Notes: generated from the letters alone by a model not told the origin. A stretch of DNA of 64,000 bases from Caulobacter sp. (GCA_030683005.1 JAUXMY010000042.1:1-64000); one strand, 5' to 3'. Positions 1-9,564 are shown, counted from the first letter of the stretch. Made by a program: numbers and translations.

Positions 1-820
1 AGACGCCGGCGGTGACCATGGTCGCCGCGTGGATCAGGGCCGAGACCGGGGTCGGGCCCTCCATGGCGTCGGGCAGCCAGGTGTGCAGGAAAAACTGGGC
101 CGACTTGCCCATGGCACCGACGAACAGCAATGCTCCGGCGAGGTCGAGCGCCGACCAGGTGTGGCCGAGGAAGACCCAGCCCGTTCCGGCCTTCGACGCG
201 ATCATCGGGAACAGTTCGGCGAACTGGATCGTGCCGAACATCCAGAACACGGTCAGAATGCCGAGCGCGAAGCCGAAATCGCCGACGCGGTTGACCACGA
301 AGGCCTTGATGGCGGCGGCCGAGGCCGTGGACTTCTTGTACCAGAAACCGATCAGCAGATAGGAGGCCAGCCCCACCCCTTCCCAGCCGAAGAACAGCTG
401 CATGAAGTCGGCGGCGGTAACCAGCGCCAGCATGGCGAAGGTGAACAGGGACAGATAGGCGAAGAAGCGCGGCTTGTCGGGGTCCTCGGCCATATACCCC
501 CACGAATAGAGGTGTACGAGCGAGGACACGCTGGTGACCACGACCAGCATGACCGCCGACAGGGCGTCGATGCGGATCGACCAGACCGACTGGAAATCAC
601 CGACATTGATGAACGGGAACAGTTCGACCGTGAAGGCCTCGAGCCCGCCCCAGGTCCACTGGCTGAACACGATCCAGGCCACGACGCAGGAGAAGAACAG
701 CAGGCCGGTGGTGATCGATTTGGAGACCAGATCGCCCAGCCGGCGACCGCTCAGGCCGACAACGGCCGCGCCGAGCAGGGGGGCGAAGACGCCGAGGGTG
801 ACGAGAAGAACGAGATCCAC
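1..820 (-). CDS. nuoL: NADH-quinone oxidoreductase subunit L (partial, C-terminus off the window)
   Basis: Antiporter-like, proton-pumping membrane subunit of respiratory complex I. About 273 codons are visible from a GTG start at 820, two bases after the nuoK stop; the frame stays open to the left edge, so the C-terminal half is missing. The translation is rich in membrane helices and contains the family signature [20 protein letters not shown], preceded by GAMGKSAQ with the conserved lysine. It continues the series nuoJ-nuoK-nuoL on the minus strand. The start is chosen because no ATG lies between the nuoK stop and the first conserved helix. Identity is certain; only the start codon is inferred. 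Confidence 0.95.
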   Translation of the reverse strand, partial: MDLVLLVTLGVFAPLLGAAVVGLSGRRLGDLVSKSITTGLLFFSCVVAWIVFSQWTWGGLEAFTVELFPFINVGDFQSVWSIRIDALSAVMLVVVTSVSSLVHLYSWGYMAEDPDKPRFFAYLSLFTFAMLALVTAADFMQLFFGWEGVGLASYLLIGFWYKKSTASAAAIKAFVVNRVGDFGFALGILTVFWMFGTIQFAELFPMIASKAGTGWVFLGHTWSALDLAGALLFVGAMGKSAQFFLHTWLPDAMEGPTPVSALIHAATMVTAGV

Positions 821-822
821 AA

Positions 823-1131
823 TCAGCCCTTCATCACGGAGGCATCGTCAACCGCGATATCGCCGCGGTTGCGGAAGAAGGTCACCAGAATGGCCAGGCC
901 GACGGCGGCCTCGGCCGCGGCGACGGTAAGGACGAACATGGCCATGATCTGCCCCTGCACGTCGTTCAGATAGGCCGAGAAGGCGACGAAATTGATGTTC
1001 ACGGCCAGCAGGATCAGCTCGATCGACATCAGGATGATGATGACGTTCTTGCGGTTCACGAAGATGCCGAAAACACCGATGGTGAACAGGATGGCGCCCA
1101 CCGCCAGATAGTGCTGCAGGGTGACTTCCAT
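823..1131 (-). CDS. nuoK: NADH-quinone oxidoreductase subunit K
   Basis: Small membrane subunit of complex I (102 aa, the normal NuoK length). Three hydrophobic helices are visible. The second carries the conserved glutamate in the stretch [12 protein letters not shown] and the third another in [12 protein letters not shown]; these acidic residues take part in proton translocation in the family. Its ATG overlaps the nuoJ stop by one base (TGATG), which implies translational coupling. The downstream nuoL GTG starts two bases after its stop. Confidence 0.97.
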   Translation of the reverse strand: MEVTLQHYLAVGAILFTIGVFGIFVNRKNVIIILMSIELILLAVNINFVAFSAYLNDVQGQIMAMFVLTVAAAEAAVGLAILVTFFRNRGDIAVDDASVMKG

Positions 1132-1760
1132 CAGACCAGATCCTCAGGGGTGACGCCGGCACCGGTGGTCACCGACTTGACCTCCATGGCCTTCTTCGCA
1201 TCGCGGCCGACCTGGCGGACGACGTCCTGACGCTTGATGTTGGGCTTGTGACGCAGGGTCAGGACGATGGCCCCGATCATGGCGATCAGCAGCACGATCC
1301 CGGCGGCCTGGAAGATGTAGACATAGTCCGTGTAGAGCACGCGACCGATGGCCTCGACATTGGACATATCGGCCGTCGCGGCGACCGGTCCGGTCGCATC
1401 AGCAGCCGCGCCGCCACTGACGACAGCCAGGGAAATCATAATCATCTCGGCCAGCAATATGCCCGCGACGATGGCCGCCAGCGGCAGATAGCGGGCGTAG
1501 CCCTCGCGCAGCCGGACGAAATCGACATCCAGCATCATGACCACAAACAGGAACAGCACCGCGACGGCGCCGACATAGACGACCACCAGCAGCATGGCGA
1601 GGAACTCGGCCCCGAGCAGGACGAACAGTCCGGCCGACGAGAAGAAGGCGAGGATCAGCCAGAGCACACTGTGCACAGGATTTTTCGCCGTCACGACCAT
1701 CAGGCCGCCGATCACGGCCACAGCCGCGAGGAGATAGAAGGCCAGGCCTTGCAAAAGCAT
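1131..1760 (-). CDS. nuoJ: NADH-quinone oxidoreductase subunit J
   Basis: Complex I membrane subunit of about 209 aa. The start at 1760 ([19 protein letters not shown]) is chosen because it begins directly at the first helix; the open frame extends upstream to 2063, but that extension is not NuoJ-like. The conserved core [16 protein letters not shown] and the helix [20 protein letters not shown] are visible. It is followed by nuoK with a TGATG overlap. Upstream it is separated from nuoI by an opposite-strand methyltransferase gene, so it probably needs its own promoter. Confidence 0.95.
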   Translation of the reverse strand: MLLQGLAFYLLAAVAVIGGLMVVTAKNPVHSVLWLILAFFSSAGLFVLLGAEFLAMLLVVVYVGAVAVLFLFVVMMLDVDFVRLREGYARYLPLAAIVAGILLAEMIMISLAVVSGGAAADATGPVAATADMSNVEAIGRVLYTDYVYIFQAAGIVLLIAMIGAIVLTLRHKPNIKRQDVVRQVGRDAKKAMEVKSVTTGAGVTPEDLV

Positions 1761-1876
1761 CGCGCGATCGGCTCCTAACGCCTTGCCGGCGAGCGAAGCG
1801 GCGGCCAGCGGATCGTCCAGAAAAAACCCGAAACCCGGCCGCGAATCCCGCCCGGAAAGCCTCGGAAAGCGCGCGA

Positions 1877-1904
1877 CTTCTAGCCGCCACAGGTGGCTTT
1901 GCAA
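1877..1904 (-). promoter_or_regulatory. Candidate housekeeping promoter for nuoJKL
   Basis: On the minus strand TTGCAA (1899-1904) is followed 14 bases later by GCTAGAAG (1877-1884). The latter resembles the GCTANAWC -10 element described for the Caulobacter vegetative sigma factor. It lies about 115 bases upstream of the nuoJ start. A promoter is needed here if transcription from nuoA stops at the hairpin repeat after nuoI. Motif match by eye only. Confidence 0.35.
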
Positions 1905-1994
1905 AGACCGAATGCGACGACCGATTACCGCCGTCGACCGTCTTGTCGATCGCGAGCCGCGCGCCCAGTTTGAATACGAACCGAAGGAATCGCC

Positions 1995-2810
1995 ATGAGC
2001 GAAGAGCGGGACTATCTGCTGGGGACCCACGACGCCGAGGTGGAACGCCTCGGGCTGCAACATCGGGTCTGGCGCCCCAGGGTTCTGGACGCCTGGCGAC
2101 GGGCCGGGATCACGGTCGGCTCAACCGTCATCGACGCCGGGGCCGGCCCCGGCTGGGCCAGCCTTGACCTGGCCGAAATCGTCGGCCCGATGGGCCGGGT
2201 CCATGCGCTGGAGCGGTCCGGGCGATTCGTCGATGTGCTGAAGCGCTCGGCAACCGCACGGGGTCTGGACAATATCGCGGCCTCGCCGGTCGACCTCGTC
2301 ACCGAGCCTCTGCCGGTCAGTGGTGCCGATGCCCTCTGGATCCGATGGGTTCTGGCCTTCGTCAGCGAACCGGCCGCCGTCCTCGCCAAGCTGCATGACG
2401 CGCTGCGCCCCGGCGGTGTCGCGGTGATCCATGAGTATCTGGACTACGGCACCTTCTCGATGCTGCCGGATAACCCCACCATCGAGGATTTCAAACGGCT
2501 GGTGGTCGAGGACTGGCGCGCCTCGGGCGGTGATCCCGATGTCGGCCGCGCCCTGCCCGCCCTGCTACCCGCCGCGGGCTTCCGCATCCGCTCGATGCAG
2601 CCCCTCGTCGAAACCGTGCGCAAGGGCGATCTGGTATGGCAGTGGCCGACGACCTGGGGCCGCAACTACCCACGCCACCTGCTTGAGGCCGGCAAGGTAG
2701 ACCAGGCATGGGCCGATCGCGTCACTGCCGCCTTCGATGCCGCCGAGGCCGATCCAAATGCGGTGATCATCACGCCCATGGTGCTGGAGATCATCGCGGA
2801 GAGGATTTGA
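1995..2810 (+). CDS. Class I SAM-dependent methyltransferase
   Basis: A 271-aa protein with the Rossmann-type SAM-binding motif I ([18 protein letters not shown], about residues 44-61) and an acidic end of strand 2 ([10 protein letters not shown]). Motif IV/post-motif regions of the methyltransferase 11/25 type follow ([24 protein letters not shown]). No signal peptide or membrane segment is seen. An AAGGAA ribosome-binding site lies just before the ATG. Substrate unknown. It is transcribed against the nuo genes, sits between nuoJ and nuoI, and is convergent with nuoI, so it looks like an insertion into an otherwise unidirectional operon. Whether it modifies a complex I subunit or quinone is open. 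Confidence 0.85.
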   Translation: MSEERDYLLGTHDAEVERLGLQHRVWRPRVLDAWRRAGITVGSTVIDAGAGPGWASLDLAEIVGPMGRVHALERSGRFVDVLKRSATARGLDNIAASPVDLVTEPLPVSGADALWIRWVLAFVSEPAAVLAKLHDALRPGGVAVIHEYLDYGTFSMLPDNPTIEDFKRLVVEDWRASGGDPDVGRALPALLPAAGFRIRSMQPLVETVRKGDLVWQWPTTWGRNYPRHLLEAGKVDQAWADRVTAAFDAAEADPNAVIITPMVLEIIAERI

Positions 2811-2969
2811 GGCGTCCTCCCTGTCGCGCAGCAATTGGGAGGGGGACCATGCAAAGCATGGTGGTGGGGGAGTGGGTCGGTCCCGCAGACGGGCCGAGAG
2901 CGGCTGTGTCGCCACCTCTCCACGGTCATTCCGACGGTCCCCCTCCCCGCGTCGCGGGGAGGAGACAAT
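2811..2969. repeat. Hairpin-forming intergenic repeat, family A copy 1
   Basis: Fills the whole gap between the convergent methyltransferase and nuoI stops. It begins with a CTCCCT...GGGAGGG stem, then a small hairpin (ACCATGC-AA-GCATGGT), and ends with CCCTCCCCGC-GTC-GCGGGGAGG. The same architecture recurs at 40507-40677, so this is a dispersed repeat of the genome. It could act as a bidirectional terminator between the two convergent genes. Confidence 0.7.
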
Positions 2970-3461
2970 TCACCGGTAAGGCGCGTCGAGTTCCAGATTC
3001 TTCGCGATCAGCCGTTCCCAGCGGTCGCCGTTGGCGAGCAACCGGTCCTTGTCATAGAGCAGCTCTTCACGGGTCTCGACGGTGAACTCCGAGTTGGGTC
3101 CCTCGACGATAGCGTCGACGGGGCATGCCTCGGCGCACAGTCCGCAATAGATGCATTTGACCATGTCGATGTCGTAGCGGGTCGTGCGGCGGCTGCCGTC
3201 GGCGCGCGGTTCGGCCTCGATGGTGATGGCCTGGGCCGGGCAGATGGCCTCGCACAGCTTGCAGGCGATGCAGCGTTCCTCGCCGTTGGCGTAGCGGCGC
3301 AGGGCGTGCTCACCCCGGAAGCGTGGCGACTGCGGATTGCGCTCGAACGGATAGTTCACCGTGGCCTTGGGACGGGCCATGTATTTCAGCGACAGGCCGA
3401 TCGCGCCGACAACGTCGATCAGCAGCGCACCCTTCGCGGCCTGGACGAGACGGTTCATCAT
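2970..3461 (-). CDS. nuoI: NADH-quinone oxidoreductase subunit I
   Basis: Ferredoxin-like peripheral-arm subunit of complex I (163 aa, the usual length) that carries iron-sulfur clusters N6a and N6b. Two 8Fe-type cysteine sets are visible: [12 protein letters not shown] and [12 protein letters not shown], about 40 residues apart. The start is ATG at 3461, with a second ATG at 3458; both overlap the TGA of the upstream lipoprotein gene (ATGATGA), so translation is probably coupled. Its stop borders a hairpin repeat and a convergent gene, so the long nuo transcript may end here. Confidence 0.96.
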   Translation of the reverse strand: MMNRLVQAAKGALLIDVVGAIGLSLKYMARPKATVNYPFERNPQSPRFRGEHALRRYANGEERCIACKLCEAICPAQAITIEAEPRADGSRRTTRYDIDMVKCIYCGLCAEACPVDAIVEGPNSEFTVETREELLYDKDRLLANGDRWERLIAKNLELDAPYR

Positions 3462-3679
3462 GACTGGCTGGCTCCCGACACGCCGCGGCAAAGCTCTTCC
3501 TTGCGCGGGTCGTCTTCCTTGGTGATGCGGCACAGGCGTTCGCGCTCGGCCTGACGGCGCACGATTGTCTCCTGACGGCGTTCCCACTGATAGACCGACA
3601 CGGGATCGGCCTCATAGGTCGGAATGGTGCAGGCCCCGGTCAGCGAGGCCAGCAGCACGAGGGCGAGGGTACGGGTCAT
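3458..3679 (-). CDS. Small lipoprotein encoded inside the nuo operon
   Basis: A 73-aa protein between nuoH and nuoI. The start at 3679 gives a short basic N-terminus, a hydrophobic run ([12 protein letters not shown]) and a lipobox-like cysteine (LTGAC). The mature part is small and charged, with RRQ/RER-rich helices and one further pair of cysteines. Its ATG overlaps the nuoH TGA (ATGA) and its TGA overlaps the nuoI ATG, so it is embedded by translational coupling on both sides and is very probably expressed. No function recognised. It could be a complex I assembly or accessory factor, which is inference from position only. Confidence 0.75.
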   Translation of the reverse strand: MTRTLALVLLASLTGACTIPTYEADPVSVYQWERRQETIVRRQAERERLCRITKEDDPRKEELCRGVSGASQS

Positions 3680-4740
3680 GCGCCCACCGCGAACACGCGC
3701 CAGGCGGCGACCACGACAACGCAAACCAGCGAGGTCGGCAGGAAGATCTTCCAGCCCAGCCGCATCAGCTGGTCATAGCGGTAGCGGGGCACAAACGCCT
3801 TCACCAGGGCGATCATGCAGAACCAGAACACGGTCTTGCCGAGGAAGGTGACCAGATAGATGGCCTGCTCCAGCCAGCCGGGCAGAATGTCCAGCCAGGC
3901 TTGCGGCACGCCGGGATTCCACCCGCCGAAGAACAGCAGGGTAATCATGGCGCACATGAAGACGATGTTGGCGTATTCGCCGATCATGAATAGCAGGTAC
4001 GGCGTCGAGCTGTATTCGACCTGATAGCCGGCCACGAGTTCGGACTCGGCCTCGGGCAGGTCGAACGGCGGGCGGTTGGTCTCGGCCAGGGCCGAGACGA
4101 AGAAGATGATCGCCATCGGCCACATCACCACGATCAGCGGCCATGTCCCGGCCCCGCCGCCGAAGGCGAACCAGTTCCAGAACATGCCCGACTGCTGCGT
4201 CACGATCGAGGTCAGGTTCATCGACCCGGCCAGCAGGATGACGTTGATGATCACCAGGCCGATGGAGACCTCATAGGAGACCATCTGCGCAGCGCTGCGC
4301 AGCGAACCGAGGAACGGATACTTCGAGTTCGAAGCCCAGCCGCCCATGATGATGCCGTACACTCCCAGCGAACTGATCGCGAAGATGTACAGGATACCGA
4401 CGTTGAGGTCCGAGATGACCCAGCCCGGCGCGAACGGAATGGCCGCCCAGGCCACGAAGGCGAGGATGAAGGTCAGCAGCGGCGCCAGCAGGAAGACCAC
4501 CTTGTCGGCACCGGCCGGCACGATGATTTCCTTGAGCACGAATTTGAAGAAGTCGGCGAAGGACTGCAGCAGGCCGAACGGCCCTACCACATTGGGTCCC
4601 TTGCGCATCTGCACGCCCGCCCAGATCTTGCGGTCGGCCAGCAGCAGGAAGGCCAGCGAGATCAGGATGCCGATGGTGACGAGCAGAATGCCGCCCGCCG
4701 TGGCGAGGGTCCAGCCGAGGGGTGTGGTCCAGAAATCCAT
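3676..4740 (-). CDS. nuoH: NADH-quinone oxidoreductase subunit H
   Basis: Complex I membrane subunit of 354 aa that forms much of the quinone-binding channel at the junction with the peripheral arm. Family signatures seen: the stretch [20 protein letters not shown], the loop [20 protein letters not shown] with its conserved acidic residues, and [10 protein letters not shown]. Multiple membrane helices. It starts six bases after the nuoG stop and overlaps the small lipoprotein gene by ATGA. Confidence 0.97.
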   Translation of the reverse strand: MDFWTTPLGWTLATAGGILLVTIGILISLAFLLLADRKIWAGVQMRKGPNVVGPFGLLQSFADFFKFVLKEIIVPAGADKVVFLLAPLLTFILAFVAWAAIPFAPGWVISDLNVGILYIFAISSLGVYGIIMGGWASNSKYPFLGSLRSAAQMVSYEVSIGLVIINVILLAGSMNLTSIVTQQSGMFWNWFAFGGGAGTWPLIVVMWPMAIIFFVSALAETNRPPFDLPEAESELVAGYQVEYSSTPYLLFMIGEYANIVFMCAMITLLFFGGWNPGVPQAWLDILPGWLEQAIYLVTFLGKTVFWFCMIALVKAFVPRYRYDQLMRLGWKIFLPTSLVCVVVVAAWRVFAVGA

Positions 4741-4746
4741 CGCGCC

Positions 4747-6801
4747 CTACTCCGCCGCCATCGCGACCGGGGCGATCCGCAGGGCGGACAGTTCGGCCAT
4801 CGTCGCGCTGGCGCGCGTGATTGGATTGTTCAGATAGGGGTCGCGCACTGACGAGACGAAAGCCGTGTCGCCGAGGTCGCCCTTCTTGCCGAGCGAACCG
4901 ACATCGAAAGACGCGGGGGCCGACAGATAGTCGATGCGGCCGAAGGTCGGGTGATCCGCCATCAGCTTCGAACGCAGGGCGTCGAGCGTGTCATACGGCA
5001 GGGTGTGGCCGACCATGGCCGACAGGGCCCGCAGCACGGCCCAGTCTTCCTTGGCCTGGCCTTTCGGGAAGACGACCCGTTCGGCCATCTGCACCCGGCC
5101 CTCGGTGTTGACGTAGAGGCCGGTCTTTTCGGTATAGGCCGCGCCCGGCAGGATCACGTCGGCACCGTGCGCGCCGCGATCGCCGTGGCTGCCCAGGTAG
5201 ACGGTGAAGGCGCCCGAGGCGCTGGCCTCGATCTCGTCGGCGCCGAGCAGGACCAGCACGTCCAGCGCGCCCGGCTTGACCATCTCCAGCGCCGTCTTGC
5301 CGCCCTCGGCCGGGATGAAGCCCAGGTCCAGGCCGCCGACGCGGGCCGCCGCGGTGTGCAGCACGTTCCAGCCGTTCCAGCCGTCGCGGACGACGCCGAA
5401 GGTCTTGGCCAGCCCCGCCAGGGTCTTGAGCACAGCCGCGCCGCCGGGGCCGGTCAAGGCGCCCTGCCCCACGATGATCGCGGGACGCTCGGCGGACTTG
5501 AGAGCCTGCACGAAGTCGGACTTGCTCTTGGCCAGCCCGGCCAGCGTCTGACCGCCGGCGCCCAGGTAGTCGTAGTCGTAGGTCAGGTCGGCGTTGTCGC
5601 CGATGACGCCGATGCGGGTCTTGCCGGCGATCCACTGCTTGCGCAGGCGGGTGTTGAACACCGGCGCCTCGAGGCGCGGGTTGGTCCCGACCAGCAGCAC
5701 GACGTCGGCGTTCTCGATCCCGGCGAAGGTGGAGTTGAACAGCCAGCTCTCGCGCGGCCCGGCGCCCAGCGCCACGCCGTCCTGGCGGCAGTCGAGGTTG
5801 GTCACGCCCAGCGACCCGAACAGGTCGAGCGCGGCCTTCATCGACTCGGCGTCCTGCAGGTCGCCGGCGATGACGCCGACGCGGTCGGGCGTCGTGGCCT
5901 TGATCCTCGAAGCGACGGCGGCGAACGCCTCGCCCCAGGTGGCGGGGGCCAGCTTGCCGTTCACCCGGACGTAGGGGCGGTCGAGGCGCTGACGGCTCAG
6001 GCCGTCGACGGCGTAGCGGCTCTTGTCGCTCAGCCACTCCTCGTTGATGTCCTCATTGACCCGCGGCAGGGCGCGCAGCACCTGGGCGCCGCGGCTGTCG
6101 ACGCGGATGGCCGCGCCCATGGCGTCCATGACGTCGATGCTCTGGGTCTTCTTCAGCTCCCAGGGACGGTACTGGAAGGTCCAGGGCTTGTGGGTCAGGG
6201 CGCCGACCGGGCAGAGGTCGTTGACGTTACCCGACAGTTCCGACGCCACGGCCTTGCCGAGATACGTCGTGATTTCAACGTCTTCGCCGCGCGAGATAAG
6301 GCCGATGTCCGGCACGCCGGCCACTTCGGTGATGAAGCGGACGCAGCGGGTGCACTGGATGCAGCGGGTCATCACGGTCTTGATGACCGGGCCCATTTCC
6401 TTCTCTTCGACGGCGCGCTTGTTCTCGTCATAGCGGCTGTCGTCGCGGCCATAGCCCATGGCCTGGTCCTGCAGGTCGCACTCGCCGCCCTGGTCGCAGA
6501 TCGGGCAGTCCAGCGGGTGGTTGATGAGCAGGAACTCCATCACCCCTTCGCGGGCCTTCTTCACCATCGGCGTGTTGGTGAAGATCTCCTGGTTCTCGGC
6601 GGCCGGCAGCGCGCAGGAGGCCTGCGGCTTGGGCGGTCCGGGCTTCACCTCGACCAGACACATGCGGCAGTTGCCGGCGATGCTCAGCCGCTCGTGGTAG
6701 CAGAAGCGCGGGATCTCTTCCCCGGCCAGTTCCGCGACCTGCAGAACCGTCATCCCGGGCTCGAACTCGACCTCGACGCCGTTGACCTTGGCTATGGGCA
6801 T
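4747..6801 (-). CDS. nuoG: NADH-quinone oxidoreductase subunit G
   Basis: Largest peripheral subunit of complex I (684 aa). The N-terminal 2Fe-2S domain has Cys34, Cys45, Cys48 and Cys63. It is followed by the His/Cys-ligated 4Fe-4S site in HPLDCPICDQGGECDLQD and a further 4Fe-4S set (RCIQCTRCVRF). The remaining two thirds are the degenerate molybdopterin-oxidoreductase-like domain. Located between nuoF (4-base gap) and nuoH (6-base gap). Electrons from NuoF pass through these clusters towards NuoI and NuoB. Confidence 0.97.
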   Translation of the reverse strand: MPIAKVNGVEVEFEPGMTVLQVAELAGEEIPRFCYHERLSIAGNCRMCLVEVKPGPPKPQASCALPAAENQEIFTNTPMVKKAREGVMEFLLINHPLDCPICDQGGECDLQDQAMGYGRDDSRYDENKRAVEEKEMGPVIKTVMTRCIQCTRCVRFITEVAGVPDIGLISRGEDVEITTYLGKAVASELSGNVNDLCPVGALTHKPWTFQYRPWELKKTQSIDVMDAMGAAIRVDSRGAQVLRALPRVNEDINEEWLSDKSRYAVDGLSRQRLDRPYVRVNGKLAPATWGEAFAAVASRIKATTPDRVGVIAGDLQDAESMKAALDLFGSLGVTNLDCRQDGVALGAGPRESWLFNSTFAGIENADVVLLVGTNPRLEAPVFNTRLRKQWIAGKTRIGVIGDNADLTYDYDYLGAGGQTLAGLAKSKSDFVQALKSAERPAIIVGQGALTGPGGAAVLKTLAGLAKTFGVVRDGWNGWNVLHTAAARVGGLDLGFIPAEGGKTALEMVKPGALDVLVLLGADEIEASASGAFTVYLGSHGDRGAHGADVILPGAAYTEKTGLYVNTEGRVQMAERVVFPKGQAKEDWAVLRALSAMVGHTLPYDTLDALRSKLMADHPTFGRIDYLSAPASFDVGSLGKKGDLGDTAFVSSVRDPYLNNPITRASATMAELSALRIAPVAMAAE

Positions 6802-6805
6802 CTCG

Positions 6806-8125
6806 TTACTCCGCCGCGATCAGCGTGGCGCCCATGACGTGGGGCTTGCCGGCGCGATAGCTGGTGATGCGGTCCTCCACCTCGTGGCGGAAGTGGCGGA
6901 ACAGGCCCTGGATCGGCCAGGCGGCCGCGTCGCCCAGGGCGCAGATGGTGTGGCCCTCGACCTGGGTGGTGACGTCGAGGAGGGTGTCGATCTCCTTCAT
7001 GTCCGCCTCGCCGGTGGCCATGCGCTCCATCACCCGCCACATCCAGCCGGTGCCTTCGCGGCACGGCGTGCACTGGCCGCAGCTCTCGTGCTTGTAGAAG
7101 TAGCTGAGGCGGGCGATGGCGCGGACCAGGTCCGTCGACTTGTCCATGACGATGACGGCGGCGGTGCCCAGGCCCGACTTCAGCTCGCGCAGGGCGTCGA
7201 AGTCCATCGGCAGGTCTTCGCACTGCTCGGCCGGGATCATCGGCACCGAGGAGCCGCCCGGGATCACGGCCTTGAGGTTGCCCCAGCCGCCGCGGATGCC
7301 GCCGCAGTGGTCTTCCATCAGTTGACGGAAGGGGATGCTCATCGACTCTTCGACGTTGCAGGGCAGGTTCACGTGGCCGCTGACGCAAAACAGCTTGGTG
7401 CCGGTGTTGTTGGGACGGCCAAAGCCGGCGAACCAGCCGGCGCCCCGGCGCAGGATCGTGCCCACCACCGCGATCGACTCGACGTTGTTGACCGTGGTCG
7501 GCATGCCGTAGAGGCCGGCGCCGGCCGGGAACGGGGGCTTGAGGCGCGGCTGGCCCTTCTTGCCTTCCAGGCTCTCCAGCAGCGCGGTTTCCTCGCCGCA
7601 GATGTAGGCCCCGGCGCCGTGGTGGACGTAGCAGTCGAAGTCCCAGCCGTGGACGTTGTTCTTGCCGATCAGCTTCGCGTCATAAGCCTGTTTGATCGCC
7701 GCCTCGAGCACCTCGCGCTCGCGCACGTATTCGCCGCGGATGTAGATGTAGCAGGCGTGGGCCTGCATGGCCCGCGAGGCGATCAGGCAGCCCTCGATAA
7801 GCAGGTGGGGATCATGGCGCATGATCTCCCGGTCCTTGCAGGTGCCCGGCTCGGACTCGTCGGCGTTGACGACCAGGTAGTGGGGACGGCCGTCCTTCAC
7901 TTCCTTGGGCATGAACGACCACTTCAGGCCGGTGCCGAAGCCCGCCCCGCCGCGACCGCGCAGGCCGGAGTTCTTGATGTTGTCGATGATCCAGGCGGGA
8001 CCGGCGTCCAGCATGTCCTTCGTCGCGTTCCAGCAGCCGCGCTTCTTCGCACCCTCCAGACCCCAGTCATGGAGCCCGTACAGGTTGGTGAAGATGCGGT
8101 CCTTGTCTTCGAGAATGCCGACCAT
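6806..8125 (-). CDS. nuoF: NADH-quinone oxidoreductase subunit F (NADH/FMN-binding)
   Basis: NADH dehydrogenase flavoprotein of complex I, 439 aa from the ATG at 8125. The glycine-rich NADH/FMN loop [13 protein letters not shown] lies at about residues 57-69, a second nucleotide-binding stretch reads [13 protein letters not shown], and the 4Fe-4S ligands are in [12 protein letters not shown] with a later Cys in TICALGD. The open frame runs upstream to 8296, but that part overlaps the preceding membrane-protein gene and is not NuoF-like, so the [12 protein letters not shown] start is preferred. Confidence 0.97.
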   Translation of the reverse strand: MVGILEDKDRIFTNLYGLHDWGLEGAKKRGCWNATKDMLDAGPAWIIDNIKNSGLRGRGGAGFGTGLKWSFMPKEVKDGRPHYLVVNADESEPGTCKDREIMRHDPHLLIEGCLIASRAMQAHACYIYIRGEYVREREVLEAAIKQAYDAKLIGKNNVHGWDFDCYVHHGAGAYICGEETALLESLEGKKGQPRLKPPFPAGAGLYGMPTTVNNVESIAVVGTILRRGAGWFAGFGRPNNTGTKLFCVSGHVNLPCNVEESMSIPFRQLMEDHCGGIRGGWGNLKAVIPGGSSVPMIPAEQCEDLPMDFDALRELKSGLGTAAVIVMDKSTDLVRAIARLSYFYKHESCGQCTPCREGTGWMWRVMERMATGEADMKEIDTLLDVTTQVEGHTICALGDAAAWPIQGLFRHFRHEVEDRITSYRAGKPHVMGATLIAAE

Positions 8126-8129
8126 GATC

Positions 8130-8402
8130 TCAGACGTTCGGATTGAAGGGATTGGCCCGGCGCCATTGGGCGCGCCGGAAAATGACGTAGATAAACAGGG
8201 CCCAGCCCAGCGCGATGACGCCGTAGCCGAGCCAGATCGCCTCGCCCGGCCAGCCGGCCACGAAGCGGGCCGGCAGCACCATCGCCGCCCCGGCAAGGAT
8301 CATCAGGAAGCCGACCAGGCGTTCCTTGCGATGCAGGCTGCGCAGGGTGTCGATATAGGCCATGCGCTTGGTCAGCAGCTCGGCTTCGCCGGTGTCGGTC
8401 AT
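8130..8402 (-). CDS. Small two-helix membrane protein between nuoE and nuoF
   Basis: A 90-aa protein (ATG at 8402; a GTG nine bases upstream is possible). A charged N-terminal helix of about 30 residues ([22 protein letters not shown]) precedes two membrane helices ([38 protein letters not shown]) and a basic C-terminal tail. It ends four bases before nuoF. No named family recognised with confidence. Its place in the complex I operon suggests an accessory or assembly role, which is inference. Confidence 0.7.
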   Translation of the reverse strand: MTDTGEAELLTKRMAYIDTLRSLHRKERLVGFLMILAGAAMVLPARFVAGWPGEAIWLGYGVIALGWALFIYVIFRRAQWRRANPFNPNV

Positions 8403-8422
8403 TGGGCCCACCCCATGACTCC

Positions 8423-8526
8423 GCTCACCCCGGCGAATGCCGGGGCCCAGTTGCGAGCGCGGGACTCAGGAATCCGGCCCGAAAGCTCAGGCTGAATCTG
8501 GGTCCCGGCATTCGCCGGGATGAGCG
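8423..8526. repeat. Inverted-repeat element, family B, inside the nuo operon
   Basis: Two 28-29-base arms (8423-8450 and 8498-8526) are reverse complements with only two mismatches, separated by about 47 bases. Each arm also folds alone (CCGGCGAATGCCGG and CCGGCATTCGCCGG). It sits between nuoE and the small membrane-protein gene within the operon, where the RNA would form a long stem able to affect mRNA stability or relative expression. It resembles the dispersed palindromes common in high-GC alphaproteobacteria. Confidence 0.75.
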
Positions 8527-8538
8527 GGGAAAAAGGGC

Positions 8539-9225
8539 TCAAGCGGAGGTCTCCGCCTTGCCGGCCTTCTTCGCCTTTTCGGGCGCGTTGGGCAGCTTCA
8601 TCTTCTTGGCCCGCGACCCGTCATAGAGCGCGGGGTCCAGCAGAGTCTGGATCTTGCCGTGCGGCTCGGACGCGCCACGGCCGACATAGGAGCCCGGCTT
8701 GGGCGACTTGCCGGCGGCGAAGTCGTCGAGGATCTGGCCCAGGGTCTCCGCTGTCAGGTCCTCGTAGTAGTAGTCGTTGATCGCGGCCATCGGGGCGTTG
8801 GAGCAGGCGCCCAGGCACTCGACCTCTTCCCAGCTGAACTTGCCGTCGGCCGAGATGTGGTTCTTGGGGCCGATCTTCTCTTTAAGCACCGTCTTCAGGT
8901 CGTTGGCGCCGCACAGCATGCAGGGCGTGGTGCCGCACAGCTGCACAAAGGCGACCTTACCGACCGGCTCCAGCTGGAACATCGTGTAGAAGGTGGCCAC
9001 TTCCAGCACCCGGATGACCGGCATGCCCAGCAGCTCGGCGATGGCGCGGATGGCGGGTTCGGAGACCCAGCCTTCCTGCTTCTGGACCAGCCACAGGATC
9101 GGGATCACCGCCGACTGGCGGCGCTCGGCCGGGTACTTGGCGATCCACCACTGGGCCGTCGCCATCGTGTCGGCGCTGAACGCGAACGCGGCGGGCTGGT
9201 CCTTGGCGAGACGACGGACGGACAT
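8539..9225 (-). CDS. nuoE: NADH-quinone oxidoreductase subunit E
   Basis: The 24-kDa-type, thioredoxin-fold subunit of complex I that binds 2Fe-2S cluster N1a. The four cysteine ligands are in CGTTPCMLCGA and ECLGACSNAP. At 228 aa it has a C-terminal tail beyond the domain that is rich in Lys, Pro and Ala, as in other alphaproteobacteria. It starts three bases after the NTF2-like gene; downstream lies an inverted-repeat element before the next gene. Confidence 0.96.
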   Translation of the reverse strand: MSVRRLAKDQPAAFAFSADTMATAQWWIAKYPAERRQSAVIPILWLVQKQEGWVSEPAIRAIAELLGMPVIRVLEVATFYTMFQLEPVGKVAFVQLCGTTPCMLCGANDLKTVLKEKIGPKNHISADGKFSWEEVECLGACSNAPMAAINDYYYEDLTAETLGQILDDFAAGKSPKPGSYVGRGASEPHGKIQTLLDPALYDGSRAKKMKLPNAPEKAKKAGKAETSA

Positions 9226-9228
9226 GCG

Positions 9229-9564
9229 TCAGGCTTTCACGAAATCGACGCGGGCGATCTTGCCGTCCGCGAACGTGTAGATGGCGGCGACCTCGAAGGG
9301 CGTCGCGTCGGGCGAGCGGAAGACCCGCTCATGGTCGATGATGGTGGCGCCGATGACCACGCGACCGACCAGCTCGGCGCGGTTCTGGGGAAACTGCGCG
9401 AACAGCCCCTCGTAGCGGGCGCGGTAGTCGGCGATGCCGCGCAGGTTCGGTTCGGCGTTCAGGTCGGCCACGACCACGTCGTCGGCGAAACAGGCGCAGT
9501 GGGCGTCCAGATCCTGGGCGTTGTAGGCGTCGAGCTGGGCCTTGGCGAGGTCGAGCGGGCTCAC
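9229..9564 (-). CDS. NTF2/SnoaL-fold protein in the nuo operon
   Basis: A 111-aa protein. The GTG start at 9564 overlaps the nuoD TGA (GTGA), giving the N-terminus [20 protein letters not shown]. The pattern of an N-terminal helix with [19 protein letters not shown], then strands including [21 protein letters not shown] and a C-terminal [12 protein letters not shown], fits the nuclear-transport-factor-2 / SnoaL-like / DUF4440 fold of small ligand-binding or isomerase proteins. It lies between nuoD and nuoE. Function unknown; whether it serves complex I or is merely co-expressed is not shown. Confidence 0.75.
   Translation of the reverse strand: MSPLDLAKAQLDAYNAQDLDAHCACFADDVVVADLNAEPNLRGIADYRARYEGLFAQFPQNRAELVGRVVIGATIIDHERVFRSPDATPFEVAAIYTFADGKIARVDFVKA

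Noticed and set aside
4951-6837. Open frame of 628 codons antisense to nuoG
   Set aside because: Shadow of nuoG, which has complete iron-sulfur motifs on the other strand.
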